A stretch of DNA of 64,000 bases, taken from Rhizobium sp. BG4 (GTDB taxonomy: Bacteria > Pseudomonadota > Alphaproteobacteria > Rhizobiales > Rhizobiaceae). Below, piece by piece: positions 17,099 to 26,346 of this stretch. Where the stretch lies: positions 1,550,001-1,614,000 of the forward strand of contig NZ_CP044125.1 in NCBI RefSeq assembly GCF_016864575.1, given 5' to 3'. The translations under genes and the position numbers were made by a program. How positions within the stretch are numbered: position 1 is the stretch's first letter; every line of letters begins with the position of its first letter. A model generated the notes under the pieces. The model was not told the DNA's origin and ran no database searches. It worked only from the letters and a program-made list of their open reading frames with translations.

Positions 17099-17187
17099 GG
17101 AGTCAGTAGCACGCTTTAGCGGAAAAATCACCTGCTGTCAGCCTGTCAAGAATCTGTTTTATAGGCTCAAACGATAGGAGTTCCGCC

Positions 17188-17991
17188 ATGTCCGAGATGC
17201 AAAACGCCCCCGACCCGCAGTTTCTCTCCGTCGGCGACGGCGATGCGAGCCGCCAGATTGCGTTCATCCTGCGTGAAGCAAGCCGCGCCGAAGGTGCTCC
17301 GACGCTCGTCTGGCTCTCCGGCTACCGTTCCGACATGAGCGGCACGAAGGCGATCGAACTCGACCGCCTGGCGGCCGAAATGGGCCTGGCCTGCCTGCGT
17401 CTCGACTATTCGGGGCACGGGCTTTCCGGCGGCGAATTCCGGGACGGCACGATCTCGCGCTGGCTCGAGGAGGCGCTGGCCGTCATCCATCATGCCAATC
17501 CGAAACGCATCATTGTCGTCGGTTCGTCGATGGGCGGCTGGATCGCCCTGCGGCTAGCGCAGGAACTCGGCAAGCATGCCGATGGACCGAAGCTCGACGG
17601 CATGGTGCTGATCGCCCCCGCCCCCGACTTCACCTCCGAGCTGATCGAGCCGCACCTGACAAAGAAGGAACGGGCTTCGCTGGAAGAGCGTGGCTATTTC
17701 GAAGAAAAGTCGGAATACAGCCCCGAGCCCAATATCTATACGCGGGCGCTGATCGACGACGGGCGCGCCAACCAGGTGCTGACGGGGATCATCGAGACGG
17801 GATGCCCGGTGCATATCCTGCAGGGCATGAAGGACCCGGATGTGCCCTATGCGCATGCGATGAAACTGATCGAGCACCTGCCGTCCGACGACGTGGTGCT
17901 GACCTTCGTGCGCGATGGCGATCACCGCCTTTCGCGGCCGCAGGATATCGAGCGGATGCTCGCTGCAGTGACGGCGCTCGTCCGTCAATAG
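17188..17991 (+). CDS. Alpha/beta hydrolase (ABHD10/serine-thioesterase type)
   Basis: 267 residues, single domain, no signal peptide. The oxyanion region is VWLSGYRSDMSGTKA, the nucleophile elbow VVGSSMGGW (Ser about 114), the acid Asp in GMKDPDVPY and the His in DGDHRLSRP near the end. The SDMSGTKA segment is characteristic of the ABHD10-like acyl-thioesterase/esterase branch. Substrate unknown. It is a single gene with TAGGAG before the ATG, divergent from infC. Confidence 0.85.
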   Translation: MSEMQNAPDPQFLSVGDGDASRQIAFILREASRAEGAPTLVWLSGYRSDMSGTKAIELDRLAAEMGLACLRLDYSGHGLSGGEFRDGTISRWLEEALAVIHHANPKRIIVVGSSMGGWIALRLAQELGKHADGPKLDGMVLIAPAPDFTSELIEPHLTKKERASLEERGYFEEKSEYSPEPNIYTRALIDDGRANQVLTGIIETGCPVHILQGMKDPDVPYAHAMKLIEHLPSDDVVLTFVRDGDHRLSRPQDIERMLAAVTALVRQ

Positions 17992-18127
17992 GTCCGTTCG
18001 AACGTTCTAATAGTATCTCCGGTTGAGAGAGCGCCGCGCAAGCCCGCCTTCTGTGGCATTTTAACCATGTCCGAGAGTTGTAATTCCCTACCAAGAAGTA
18101 ACGATTGACTCCTGAGCCCCCTCCCCG

Positions 18128-18142
18128 TTAACTCTTTGTTAA
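18128..18142 (+). promoter_or_regulatory. Perfect TTAA-N7-TTAA, candidate CtrA site
   Basis: TTAACTCTTTGTTAA matches the alphaproteobacterial CtrA consensus TTAA-N7-TTAA exactly. It lies 32-46 bp before the GTG of the periplasmic cysteine-protease gene, a position that could activate or block its promoter. Confidence 0.5.
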
Positions 18143-18173
18143 TAAATACAAGGGCGATGCAGGGAATACGGGC

Positions 18174-18773
18174 GTGCGTATCAAGGGTTACCTCGTGGCC
18201 ATGATGGCCATGCTAGCGATGTCTTCGGCCGCCTTGCCGGCTTCGACTTCCAACCTGTCCATGGTGACGGGTGGAGCGACATCGCAGCCAATCGGTCATT
18301 ACGATTTCTGTCAGATTCATCGTGACGAATGCGGCCCGAACCGCAATACGGCGACCATGCAGATGACGCCCGACCAGTGGACGCTGGTGCGCTCCGTCAA
18401 CACGACCGTCAACACCACGATCAAGCCGATGACCGACAAGGAAATCTACGGCAAGGACGAGGTCTGGGCCTATCCGACGACGGCCGGCGACTGCGAAGAC
18501 TATGCGCTGCTGAAGCGCCGCATCCTGATTCAGCGCGGCTTTTCGCCGGCAAACCTTCTGATGACTGTCGTGCGCAAGCCTGACGGCGAAGGCCATGCCG
18601 TGCTGACGCTGCGTACCACCGAAGGCGACTTCATCCTCGACAACTTGGCGACCAATGTGAAGCCGTGGTTCGACACCAACTATTCCTTCATCAAGCGCCA
18701 GTCGAGCTACAATGCCGGGCGCTGGGTCACCATCGAGAACGGCCGCGACGTTCTCGTCGGCGCCCTGCAGTAA
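18174..18773 (+). CDS. Periplasmic transglutaminase-like cysteine protease (BTLCP family)
   Basis: 199 residues from GTG 18174 (GCAGGGAATACGGGC before it). A signal peptide covers about 1-24. The catalytic triad of the bacterial transglutaminase-like fold is visible: Cys107 in GDCEDYA, His141 in EGHAVLTL and Asp156 in ILDNL. LapG, which cleaves large adhesins under c-di-GMP control, is the best-known relative, but no LapD-like gene or adhesin is present here, so the target is unknown. A terminator follows directly, and a perfect CtrA-type box lies in front. Confidence 0.85.
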   Translation: MRIKGYLVAMMAMLAMSSAALPASTSNLSMVTGGATSQPIGHYDFCQIHRDECGPNRNTATMQMTPDQWTLVRSVNTTVNTTIKPMTDKEIYGKDEVWAYPTTAGDCEDYALLKRRILIQRGFSPANLLMTVVRKPDGEGHAVLTLRTTEGDFILDNLATNVKPWFDTNYSFIKRQSSYNAGRWVTIENGRDVLVGALQ

Positions 18774-18792
18774 ACAGACAGATTTCAGCAAG

Positions 18793-18818
18793 AAGGCCGG
18801 CATTTGCCGGCCTTTTTT
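18793..18818. terminator. Intrinsic terminator between convergent genes
   Basis: AAGGCCGGC-ATTT-GCCGGCCTT followed by TTTTTT. It ends the BTLCP gene and may also serve the convergent mbfA. Confidence 0.85.
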
Positions 18819-18838
18819 CGTTTCACGGTTTAGTTCGT

Positions 18839-19822
18839 TCAGCCGTTGCCGATCAGGATGCCGGCGCCGAGCACGAGGCCGCCACCGACGACGACCTGGA
18901 AAGCGGCCCTCAGGAACGGCGTTTCCATATACTTGTTCTGGATGAAGGCGATTGCCCAAAGCTCGAAGAAGACGACGACGGCGGCGGTGATGGTCGCGGT
19001 CCAGAAATGCGGGATCAGGTAGGGCAGCGCGTGGCCGAGGCCGCCGAGCGCCGTCATGATACCGCAGGCCAGGCCGCGCTTGATCGGCGAACCGCGGCCG
19101 GAAATCTTGCCGTCATCATGCGCCGCTTCGGTAAAGCCCATCGAGATACCGGCGCCGACGGATGCCGAGAGACCGACCAGGAAGGTCTGCCAGGTATCCT
19201 GCGTCGCGAAGGCGGCTGCGAAGATCGGAGCCAGCGTCGAGACCGAGCCGTCCATCAGGCCGGCAAGACCGGGCTGCACATAGGTCAGCACGAACTGGCG
19301 GCGGACGCCCTCGTTTTCCTCTTCCTTGACGCTGTCGGGCGTGTGTTTGTCGCCGAGCATACGGGCGATGTCTTCGTGGCCCTGTTCGGCCAGGGCGAGA
19401 TCGCCGAGAAGCTGGCGCGTCGACGCATCCGATGTCTGCTTTGCTGCCTCGACGTAGAAGCGGTAGGCCTGCTCTTCCATCGCCTCGGTTTCCTGGCGCA
19501 TGGCATCAAGTGTCAGGTTCTTGCGCAGCCAGTCGGGCTTGCGATCGTAGAAGCCCTGGACGTGCTCGCGGCGGATCAGCGGGATACGCTCGCCGAAACG
19601 CTGGCGGTGGATCTCGATCAGCGACTTGCGATGGGTACTCTCGACCTCGGCCATATCCTCGAAGACCTTGGCGCTGGCAGGATACCGATCCTTCAACTGG
19701 TCGGCATAGGCGAGATAGATGCGGGCATCGTCTTCTTCCGAGGCGATGGCGAGTGCCAGAATTTCCTGTTCCGACAATGATTTAAAAGAACGCTTCTGCG
19801 ATCTGAAAAGGCGCGCCAGCAT
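18839..19822 (-). CDS. mbfA: Membrane-bound ferritin-like iron exporter
   Basis: 327 residues. The N-terminal ferritin-like diiron domain (about 15-155) shows ExxD/ExxH metal ligands such as AIASEEDDARIY, VESTHRKSLIE, ETEAMEEQAYRFY and LALAEQGHEDIA. The C-terminal domain (about 175-327) is a VIT1/CCC1-type transporter (QPGLAGLMDGSVSTLAPIFAAAFA, then four more helices). The same fusion is known as MbfA in Agrobacterium and Bradyrhizobium, where it exports iron and protects against iron and peroxide stress. An ICE-type palindrome directly upstream predicts repression by Irr when iron is low. Confidence 0.93.
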   Translation of the reverse strand: MLARLFRSQKRSFKSLSEQEILALAIASEEDDARIYLAYADQLKDRYPASAKVFEDMAEVESTHRKSLIEIHRQRFGERIPLIRREHVQGFYDRKPDWLRKNLTLDAMRQETEAMEEQAYRFYVEAAKQTSDASTRQLLGDLALAEQGHEDIARMLGDKHTPDSVKEEENEGVRRQFVLTYVQPGLAGLMDGSVSTLAPIFAAAFATQDTWQTFLVGLSASVGAGISMGFTEAAHDDGKISGRGSPIKRGLACGIMTALGGLGHALPYLIPHFWTATITAAVVVFFELWAIAFIQNKYMETPFLRAAFQVVVGGGLVLGAGILIGNG

Positions 19823-19837
19823 GGCAATGCTCCATAA

Positions 19838-19855
19838 CTTAGAATTATTCTAAAT
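19838..19855. promoter_or_regulatory. ICE motif (Irr operator) in the mbfA promoter
   Basis: TTAGAATTATTCTAA is a perfect palindrome (TTAGAA-N3-TTCTAA) with AT-rich flanks, matching the iron-control element bound by Irr in rhizobia. It ends 17 bp before mbfA on the minus strand and about 145 bp before the divergent globin gene. Confidence 0.8.
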
Positions 19856-20000
19856 CTAAAGTGCTACGACCCACCGGTCAAGGCTGGAGGGGCGGGATTT
19901 GACAGATTGCCGCAACCGGGCCTTCCCTGCTTTAGTCTCGCGGTTGCAACACCTATATGAAGGGCGCCGCAGATGCGGCAGAGCCGGGGTGGTTTCTGAG

Positions 20001-20468
20001 ATGAGCAATGAATTGCAGGGCCGCGCTGCACATGTCGCGGCAATCCGCGAGCGCGCGGAAGCGGATATGAAGGCGATCGGTATCGACGAGGCCTTCGTCA
20101 GCAAGCTGGTCGATACGTTCTATGGCCGTGTTCTGGAGCATCCGGAACTCGGGCCGGTTTTCGACGCGCGGCTTTCGGGCCGCTGGCCGGAGCATATGGA
20201 AAAGATGAAGAGCTTCTGGTCCTCGGTCGCCTTCCGCAGCGGCGCTTACGGCGGAAAGCCGGTACAGGCGCATGTCGGCGTCGCCAACATGACGCCGGAA
20301 CTCTTTCCGAAATGGCTGGCGCTGTTTTCCGCGACGCTCGACGATATCGCGCCGAACCCGGAGGCGAAGGCCTGGTTCATGGCGACGGCCGAGCGCATCG
20401 CGCGCAGCTTGACGCTGTCGCTGTTCTACAATCCGGCGATCGACGATCCGAGCCTGAAACGGGCCTGA
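20001..20468 (+). CDS. Group III truncated haemoglobin
   Basis: 155 residues from ATG 20001. The globin core runs FVSKLVDTFYGRVLEHPELGPVFDARLSGRWPEH..., with the proximal His in KPVQAHVGVANM and the FPKWLALFSATLDDIAP helix. Family members bind oxygen or NO; the physiological role is usually unproven, with NO or redox stress handling suggested. It is divergent from mbfA with an Irr-type box between them, so iron-dependent control of this haem protein is plausible. Confidence 0.88.
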   Translation: MSNELQGRAAHVAAIRERAEADMKAIGIDEAFVSKLVDTFYGRVLEHPELGPVFDARLSGRWPEHMEKMKSFWSSVAFRSGAYGGKPVQAHVGVANMTPELFPKWLALFSATLDDIAPNPEAKAWFMATAERIARSLTLSLFYNPAIDDPSLKRA

Positions 20469-21362
20469 TCAGCTCTTGGCCGACATGAAGGTGGCGCCGG
20501 CGCTTGCGGCAACGACGAGCGCCGTTCCCATCATCTGCAGCAGCGTCATCGGCTGCATCAGGATGATAAAGCCTGCCAAGGCGCCAATCGCCGGCTCGAG
20601 GCTCATCAGAATGCCGAAGGACGCCGTGGGCATGCGCCGCAGCGCGATCATTTCAAGCGTATAGGGCAGCAGCGGCACGAGGATGGCGAGGCCTGCCATC
20701 TCGATCAACCCGAAGCCGTCGAGCTTTGGCACGGCACCCATGAAACCGAACGGCGTTGCGACGACGGCGGCAACAAGGAGAGACATCGACAGTCCCTCCA
20801 GCCCCTTAAAGGCGGCGCCGACCTTTTTCGTCAGCAGGATATAGATCGCCCAGCCCGTTCCGGCCCCGGCGGCGAAGAGGACGCCGGGCAGGTTGCCCAC
20901 CCAGCCCTCGCCGTCATAAGCCAGAAACAGAACGCCCGCGGCCGCAATGACCGGCCAGATCAGGCGGCGCGTCAGCCCGTAGCCGAAGGTTGCCACCGAG
21001 AGAGGCCCCAGAAAATCGATCGCCACGGCAAGGCCGAGCGGGATGCGCTGGATCGAGGCGAAAAAGGATATGGTCATCAGCGCCGTCGTCGTGCCGAGGA
21101 CGAGCGCACTGATCCACTGTTCGCGGCTATATCTGAGAACCGGTGGACGGACGACCAGCGCGAGGATCAACGCCGCAAAGACGAGACGCAGCCAAGACGC
21201 ACCGGCCGGGCCGTAGGCGGCGATTGCAGGCGCGGAAAGGGCTGCACCGAACTGGATCGACGACATGGAGAGCAGGCACATCAGAGCGCCCGATGCGACG
21301 CTTCCCGATGACGGAGCCGCCTCGCCGCCATTCACCACCGTATTGTCAGGCTGTGCGCCCAT
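20469..21362 (-). CDS. DMT-superfamily exporter (EamA/RhtA-like)
   Basis: 297 residues from ATG 21362, chosen because GGAGAGGGATC precedes it; a second ATG five codons upstream lacks one. It has ten hydrophobic helices in two EamA repeats (FGAALSAPAIAAYGPAGASWLRL and ASFGILMSLEPAIGALAGF). RhtA-type members export amino acids such as threonine or homoserine, or act on other small metabolites. It is convergent with the globin gene, with no gap. Confidence 0.85.
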   Translation of the reverse strand: MGAQPDNTVVNGGEAAPSSGSVASGALMCLLSMSSIQFGAALSAPAIAAYGPAGASWLRLVFAALILALVVRPPVLRYSREQWISALVLGTTTALMTISFFASIQRIPLGLAVAIDFLGPLSVATFGYGLTRRLIWPVIAAAGVLFLAYDGEGWVGNLPGVLFAAGAGTGWAIYILLTKKVGAAFKGLEGLSMSLLVAAVVATPFGFMGAVPKLDGFGLIEMAGLAILVPLLPYTLEMIALRRMPTASFGILMSLEPAIGALAGFIILMQPMTLLQMMGTALVVAASAGATFMSAKS

Positions 21363-21484
21363 GATCCCTCTCCCCATTTCCGCCCTGCTTACGGCGGCAG
21401 TGCGCGCGGGACAAATTCAAACTTCTGATGGAAAGGGTCAGCGGACTTCATGGCTAGGGCCAATCGACTGAATGTCGATCGGTC

Positions 21485-22039
21485 CTAGAGATGGCGCCGT
21501 TCGTCGAGCGCCTCCTCGGCCTCTTCGCGCTGCATGCTAAAGATCCGCTTGCCGAGTTCGAAGCTGAAGCCGGCGCGCGCGAAGGCCGAGAGTTCCTTCG
21601 TCTGGCGCTTCTCGTCGAGCTCGCATTTGCGGAATGGCCCGAAGGCGCGTTTGCGGGCGAGAACCAGCGCGGCGTAGAAATCGTCGGCTTCAGCAACGGC
21701 CGCCGCCACCGTCGCCTTGGCGACGCCCTTCTGCGACAGTTTCTGGGCGATGGCGCGCTTCGACTTGCCGCTGCGCATGCCCGAGCGCGTTCCGATCTCG
21801 GCATAGGCGGTGTCGTCGATCGCCTTGTTGTCATAAGCGAACTTGACGGCGGAATCGGCGAGCGCCTTGACCTGCGCCTCGCTGATATCCTCGAACTTCT
21901 CGCGCGCCTTTCGGGCGATCGCGTCGTAGAGCTGCTTTTCCGTATGCATGCGCCGCTCGAGCCGATAGATCGCCGAATTGCGCGCCCATGAGAACATGCG
22001 CGGCGTCGGAATATCGGATGCTGGCGTTTCCTCGTCCAA
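21485..22039 (-). CDS. recX: RecX regulatory protein
   Basis: 184 residues, all-helical, with the RecX three-helix repeats: YLERRMHTEKQL-type start (IYRLERRMHTEKQLYDAIARK), YAEIGTRSGMRSGKSKRAIAQKLSQKGVAK in the middle and KELSAFARAGFSFELGKRIF at the end. RecX binds RecA filaments and limits recombination and the SOS response. recA is not adjacent. It starts 5 bp after the amidohydrolase stop, so it is probably cotranscribed with that gene. Confidence 0.88.
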   Translation of the reverse strand: MDEETPASDIPTPRMFSWARNSAIYRLERRMHTEKQLYDAIARKAREKFEDISEAQVKALADSAVKFAYDNKAIDDTAYAEIGTRSGMRSGKSKRAIAQKLSQKGVAKATVAAAVAEADDFYAALVLARKRAFGPFRKCELDEKRQTKELSAFARAGFSFELGKRIFSMQREEAEEALDERRHL

Positions 22040-22044
22040 GCCGG

Positions 22045-23070
22045 CTAAGCCTCCAGGCCCGTCAGGACATTGGCGACGTTGAGGCCGATCTCGGGCACGC
22101 CATAGCCGCCCTCCATGCAGGTCAGCACCGGCAGACCGGATGCGGCGATCATCGCGCCCATGCGGGTGAAATCATCGGAATTCAGCTTGAAGAAGGAAAT
22201 CGGATCGCGCTCGAACGTATCGACACCGAGCGACACGACGATCGCCTCGGCGCCGAAAGCCTTGATGCGGGCGAGCGAATCCGAGAGGGCTGCCGCCCAT
22301 TCGCTCCAGGCCGTTCCGCGCGGCAGCGGATAGTTGGCATTGCTGCCCTCTCCGGCGCCCTCGCCGATTTCGTCGGCATAGCCCCAGAAATACGGGAAGG
22401 CATCGGCCGGCTCGCCATGCAGCGAGGCGAAGAAGATGTCGCCGCGGCGGTAGGTGATATCCTGCGTGCCATTGCCATGATGGAAATCGACGTCGAGGAT
22501 CGCCACCTTCCTCGCGCCGAGATCAAGCAGGCGTTGAGCCGCGACCGCGGCATTGTTGATGAAGCAATAGCCGCCGAAGAGATCGATACCGGCATGATGG
22601 CCGGGCGGGCGGCAGAGCGAAAAGGCAAAACGGTTTCCAGCATTCAGCCAGTCGGCGCCGGTGACCGCACATTGCATCGAGGCGACAGCCGCCTGATAGG
22701 TACCGTCGGTAATCGCCGTTTCGGCAGCATTGGCATAATAGCCGAGCAGCGCGTCGATATCGTTGGGAATCCGGAGCGTCGACCGGCGAACCGGAAAGGA
22801 TGTCGGGATCGCCTCGCCTGCTGCACCCGTCGCCTTCCACATGTCCCAGGCCTTTGACAGGAATTCGAGATAGCCGCGGTCATGGACCTTTATCGCGATT
22901 TCGAGACCATGACGCTCGGGCGCCACGACATCGGCAAAACCGGCAGCCTGCACGGCATCGAGAATCCACTCCGCACGAAACGGCCCTTCGAAGGGCGTGA
23001 CCAGCTGCCCATTGTGCAGCTCCGTCTTCGCGTCACGCAGCTTGTGATCTTCGGAATAAATGACGCGCAT
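22045..23070 (-). CDS. Histone-deacetylase-fold acetylpolyamine amidohydrolase
   Basis: 341 residues, full-length for the family. Zinc-site and catalytic motifs are intact: CRPPGHHAG, DVDFHHGNGTQDI, an Asp ligand in VSLGVDTFERDP, and EGGYGVPEIG. Bacterial members with this start (MRVIYSEDHKLRDAKTELHNG) deacetylate acetylated polyamines such as acetylputrescine in the cytoplasm. The adjacent GNAT is separated by 71 bp. Polyamine specificity is from family knowledge, not residues I can check here. Confidence 0.88.
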   Translation of the reverse strand: MRVIYSEDHKLRDAKTELHNGQLVTPFEGPFRAEWILDAVQAAGFADVVAPERHGLEIAIKVHDRGYLEFLSKAWDMWKATGAAGEAIPTSFPVRRSTLRIPNDIDALLGYYANAAETAITDGTYQAAVASMQCAVTGADWLNAGNRFAFSLCRPPGHHAGIDLFGGYCFINNAAVAAQRLLDLGARKVAILDVDFHHGNGTQDITYRRGDIFFASLHGEPADAFPYFWGYADEIGEGAGEGSNANYPLPRGTAWSEWAAALSDSLARIKAFGAEAIVVSLGVDTFERDPISFFKLNSDDFTRMGAMIAASGLPVLTCMEGGYGVPEIGLNVANVLTGLEA

Positions 23071-23141
23071 CGTGCGGTATCCCCTGTTCGTTGTCCGGAT
23101 AAGGCGCGGCGAAGCGCCGATTCGTCAATGGCTTCAGCGCC

Positions 23142-23663
23142 TCACGCAGCGACCCGTTTGTAAAACAGCGTCGTGGCGCAGTAGCCGCCGTCGGGCCAGA
23201 GGGCATAATCCGGGATAACGCCGGCGCGTTCCCAGCCGAGGCGGGGGTAGATGGCTTCGGCATCGCTGCCGGTTGCCGTGTCGAGCACCAGCAGATGCTT
23301 GCCGTGGCGGGCCGCTTCCTGTTCGATCGCCTCCATCAAGAGCCGCGCGATGCCCCTGCCGCGGGCGGAGCGGTGGACGAGCAGCTTCTTCAGGTCGCCA
23401 CGATGCGGCTGGTTGGGCATGGAGGCGAAGCCGACCTGGACGGTGCCGACGACACGGCCGTCGATTTCAGCGATGGCGAGGAGATTGGCTCCGGCCTCGA
23501 CGGACTCCACGACGCCTTGCCAATAGGGCAGCGCATCGGCCGCGGTGTAGGGCTGCATGAAGCCGACGGAGGCACCGCCTTCGACGCAATCGGCGAGCAC
23601 CTCGCAGAGATCGGGAATGGCGGCGCGGGCCTCAGTGGCGTTCAAGATGCGGATGGCGGACAT
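23142..23663 (-). CDS. GNAT-family N-acetyltransferase
   Basis: 173 residues from ATG 23663, behind CAGGAGAATACC. The acetyl-CoA loop is HRSARGRGIARLLMEA and the C-terminal half has LVLDTATGSDAEAIYPRLGW, as in the aminoglycoside/polyamine-like GNATs. It follows the XRE-cupin regulator by 17 bp, which suggests that regulator controls it. Substrate unknown. Confidence 0.85.
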   Translation of the reverse strand: MSAIRILNATEARAAIPDLCEVLADCVEGGASVGFMQPYTAADALPYWQGVVESVEAGANLLAIAEIDGRVVGTVQVGFASMPNQPHRGDLKKLLVHRSARGRGIARLLMEAIEQEAARHGKHLLVLDTATGSDAEAIYPRLGWERAGVIPDYALWPDGGYCATTLFYKRVAA

Positions 23664-23680
23664 GGTATTCTCCTGAGACA

Positions 23681-24250
23681 TCATCGCGTGCTGCGGCTGA
23701 GCACGACGCAATAGCGGGCGGGCTTGCTGGTTGGATTGTAGAAGACGTGACCCTCGCCGACAGGCATGAAGAGGCAATCGCCGGCGAAGAGGTGGTGAAC
23801 CTTCTCGCCCGCCGTCATCTCCATCTCGCCTTCGAACACCCAGATATGCTGGGTCATGCCATGGCTTGCGGCATGCGGCGGGAAGCTGACGCGGGCACCG
23901 GGCGGAAACTCGACATCGACGATATCGACCTCCGAAGCGGTGCCGGGCGGCGAGACGGAGCGCCTGACATAACCGGTCTCCGGATCGCGCCAGACCTGCT
24001 GCTCGTGGCGGCGGGCGAGAGGCGAGGCATCTTCGTCCTGCCCGGCGAAGAAGGTCGAGAGCGACAGGCCAAGCGCGGCGCAGACCCGCGCCAGCAGCGA
24101 TGCAGTCGGGCTCGCCTCGGCGCGCTCGATGCGCGAGATCATCGCCCGGCTGACGCCGGAGCTGGTGGCGAGATCATCCAGCGTCAGCCCCTTTTCCAGC
24201 CGGAGCTTGCGGATCCTGGCGCCGATGGCGGCTTCGAGTTCGTCTTCCAT
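23681..24250 (-). CDS. XRE-family regulator with C-terminal cupin domain
   Basis: 189 residues. The N-terminal helix-turn-helix (about 10-65) is IRKLRLEKGLTLDDLATSSGVSRAMISRIERAEASPT. The C-terminal cupin (about 110-188) is PPGARVSFPPHAASHGMTQHIWVFEGEMEMTAGEKVHHLFAGDCLFMP, with His/Glu metal-type positions. XRE-cupin proteins are small-molecule sensors, some for polyamines. A palindrome lies in its own promoter. The GNAT downstream is the probable target; the polyamine-type amidohydrolase further on may be another. Confidence 0.9.
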   Translation of the reverse strand: MEDELEAAIGARIRKLRLEKGLTLDDLATSSGVSRAMISRIERAEASPTASLLARVCAALGLSLSTFFAGQDEDASPLARRHEQQVWRDPETGYVRRSVSPPGTASEVDIVDVEFPPGARVSFPPHAASHGMTQHIWVFEGEMEMTAGEKVHHLFAGDCLFMPVGEGHVFYNPTSKPARYCVVLSRSTR

Positions 24251-24261
24251 TCAATCCCCAA

Positions 24262-24281
24262 ATTTCTACTATAAGAGAAAT
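24262..24281 (-). promoter_or_regulatory. Palindrome over the XRE-cupin promoter
   Basis: ATTTCT (24262-24267) and AGAAAT (24276-24281) flank a segment that reads CTTATAGT on the minus strand and contains a TATAGT -10-like box. It lies 11-31 bp before the ATG at 24250, so autoregulation is likely. Confidence 0.45.
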
Positions 24282-24379
24282 ACAGGATCCGATGATGGAA
24301 TCAAGAGGCATTCTGCGCCGCAACTTATCCTAAACAAAGTCCTGCTTTTCCCCTATGCGGCAGGGGAAGGCGCTGCTAT

Positions 24380-26212
24380 ATGGCGCCCATGAGCACCAAT
24401 TCGACGACTCCGCTTTCCCATATCCGCAATTTCTCGATCGTGGCCCATATCGACCACGGCAAATCGACGCTTGCCGACCGCCTGATCCAGACGACGGGCG
24501 GACTTGCCGAGCGCGAGATGTCCGAGCAGGTTCTGGACAACATGGATATCGAGCGCGAGCGCGGCATCACCATCAAGGCCCAGACCGTGCGTCTGCACTA
24601 CAAGGCCAAGGATGGCGAGACCTATATCCTGAACCTGATCGACACCCCCGGCCACGTCGACTTCGCCTATGAAGTCTCGCGCTCGCTGTCGGCCTGCGAA
24701 GGCTCGCTGCTCGTCGTCGACGCGTCGCAGGGCGTCGAAGCCCAGACGCTCGCCAACGTCTATCAGGCGATCGATAACAACCACGAGCTCGTCACCGTGC
24801 TCAACAAGATCGACCTTCCGGCGGCCGAGCCCGACCGCATCAAGGAACAGATCGAGGAAGTGATCGGCATCGACGCTTCGGAAGCCGTGCTGATTTCGGC
24901 CAAGACCGGCCTCGGCATTCCCGACGTTCTCGAAGCCATCGTCCAGAAGCTGCCGGCGCCGAAGAGCCCCGGAGGCGAGAAGGCGCCGCTGAAGGCGCTG
25001 CTCGTCGACAGCTGGTACGACACCTATCTCGGCGTCATGGTTCTCGTGCGCGTTATCGACGGCGTCCTGACCAAGGGCCAGACGATCCGCATGATGGGCA
25101 CGGATGCCAAGTATCAGGTGGAACGCATCGGCGTGCTGACGCCGAAGATGGTCAATGTCGACAGCCTCGGCCCCGGCGAGATCGGCTTCATCACCGCCTC
25201 GATCAAGGAAGTGGCCGATACCCGCGTCGGCGACACGATCACCGAAGACAAGCGCCCGACCGCCGAAGCCCTGCCGGGCTTCAAGCCGGCCCAGCCGGTC
25301 GTCTTCTGCGGCCTTTTCCCGGTCGATGCGGCCGACTTCGAAGACCTGCGCGCAGCGATGGGCAAGCTTCGCCTCAACGACGCATCATTCTCCTTCGAAA
25401 TGGAATCGTCCGCCGCTCTCGGCTTCGGTTTCCGCTGCGGCTTCCTCGGCCTGCTGCATCTCGAAATCATCCAAGAGCGCCTGGAGCGCGAATTCGATCT
25501 CGACCTGATCGCTACCGCACCGTCGGTCGTCTACAAGCTGACGATGACGGATGGTTCGGAGCGCGAGCTGCATAACCCGGCCGATATGCCCGACGTGGTG
25601 AAGATCGCGGAAATCCAGGAGCCGTGGATCAAGGCGACGATCATGACGCCTGACGATTATCTCGGCGGCATCCTGAAACTCTGCCAGGACCGCCGCGGCA
25701 TCCAGACCGAGCTGACCTATGTCGGCACGCGCGCCATGGTGACCTACGAGCTGCCGCTCAACGAAGTCGTCTTCGACTTTTACGACCGCCTGAAGTCGAT
25801 CTCCAAGGGCTACGCCTCGTTCGACTATCACCTCGAAGGCTACCGCGAAGGCAACCTCGTCAAGCTTTCGATCCTCGTCAACGGCGAGCCGGTCGATGCG
25901 CTTTCCATGCTCGTTCACCGCACCTCCGCCGAAAAGCGCGGCCGCGACATGTGCGAGCGGCTGAAGGACCTGATCCCGAAGCATATGTTCAAGATCCCGA
26001 TCCAGGCCGCGATCGGCGGCAACGTCATTGCCCGCGAGACGATCTCGGCGCTGCGCAAGGACGTGACGGCCAAGTGCTACGGCGGCGACGCCACCCGCAA
26101 GCGCAAACTTCTGGAAAAGCAGAAGGAAGGCAAGAAGCGCATGCGCCAGTTCGGCAAGGTGGAAATCCCGCAGGAAGCGTTTATCGCAGCGCTCAAGATG
26201 GGCGACGAGTAA
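24380..26212 (+). CDS. lepA: Elongation factor 4 (back-translocating GTPase)
   Basis: 610 residues from ATG 24380 ([18 protein letters not shown]); an ATG three codons in is equally possible. GTPase motifs are G1 [10 protein letters not shown]2 RGITIKAQ, G3 DTPGHVDF and G4 NKIDLP. Domains II and III follow, with the LepA-specific C-terminal domain ([43 protein letters not shown] is family-typical, positions about 550-595). LepA acts on stalled ribosomes and in 30S maturation. Single-gene unit closed by a terminator. Confidence 0.97.
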   Translation: MAPMSTNSTTPLSHIRNFSIVAHIDHGKSTLADRLIQTTGGLAEREMSEQVLDNMDIERERGITIKAQTVRLHYKAKDGETYILNLIDTPGHVDFAYEVSRSLSACEGSLLVVDASQGVEAQTLANVYQAIDNNHELVTVLNKIDLPAAEPDRIKEQIEEVIGIDASEAVLISAKTGLGIPDVLEAIVQKLPAPKSPGGEKAPLKALLVDSWYDTYLGVMVLVRVIDGVLTKGQTIRMMGTDAKYQVERIGVLTPKMVNVDSLGPGEIGFITASIKEVADTRVGDTITEDKRPTAEALPGFKPAQPVVFCGLFPVDAADFEDLRAAMGKLRLNDASFSFEMESSAALGFGFRCGFLGLLHLEIIQERLEREFDLDLIATAPSVVYKLTMTDGSERELHNPADMPDVVKIAEIQEPWIKATIMTPDDYLGGILKLCQDRRGIQTELTYVGTRAMVTYELPLNEVVFDFYDRLKSISKGYASFDYHLEGYREGNLVKLSILVNGEPVDALSMLVHRTSAEKRGRDMCERLKDLIPKHMFKIPIQAAIGGNVIARETISALRKDVTAKCYGGDATRKRKLLEKQKEGKKRMRQFGKVEIPQEAFIAALKMGDE

Positions 26213-26238
26213 TCAGCCGCTTTGGCTGGATGTGACAG

Positions 26239-26264
26239 GGGAGGCTCGCGCCTCCCTTTTTATT
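26239..26264 (+). terminator. Intrinsic terminator of lepA
   Basis: GGGAGGC-TCGC-GCCTCCC stem followed by TTTTTATTT, 26 bp after the lepA stop. Confidence 0.88.
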
Positions 26265-26346
26265 TCGCCACGTTGTGCTCGGTCAGCGATTGCGTCATAA
26301 ATTCGTGGTCAGGCTAGATTGCGCCATTCTCTTTTCGAGTTGTGCC

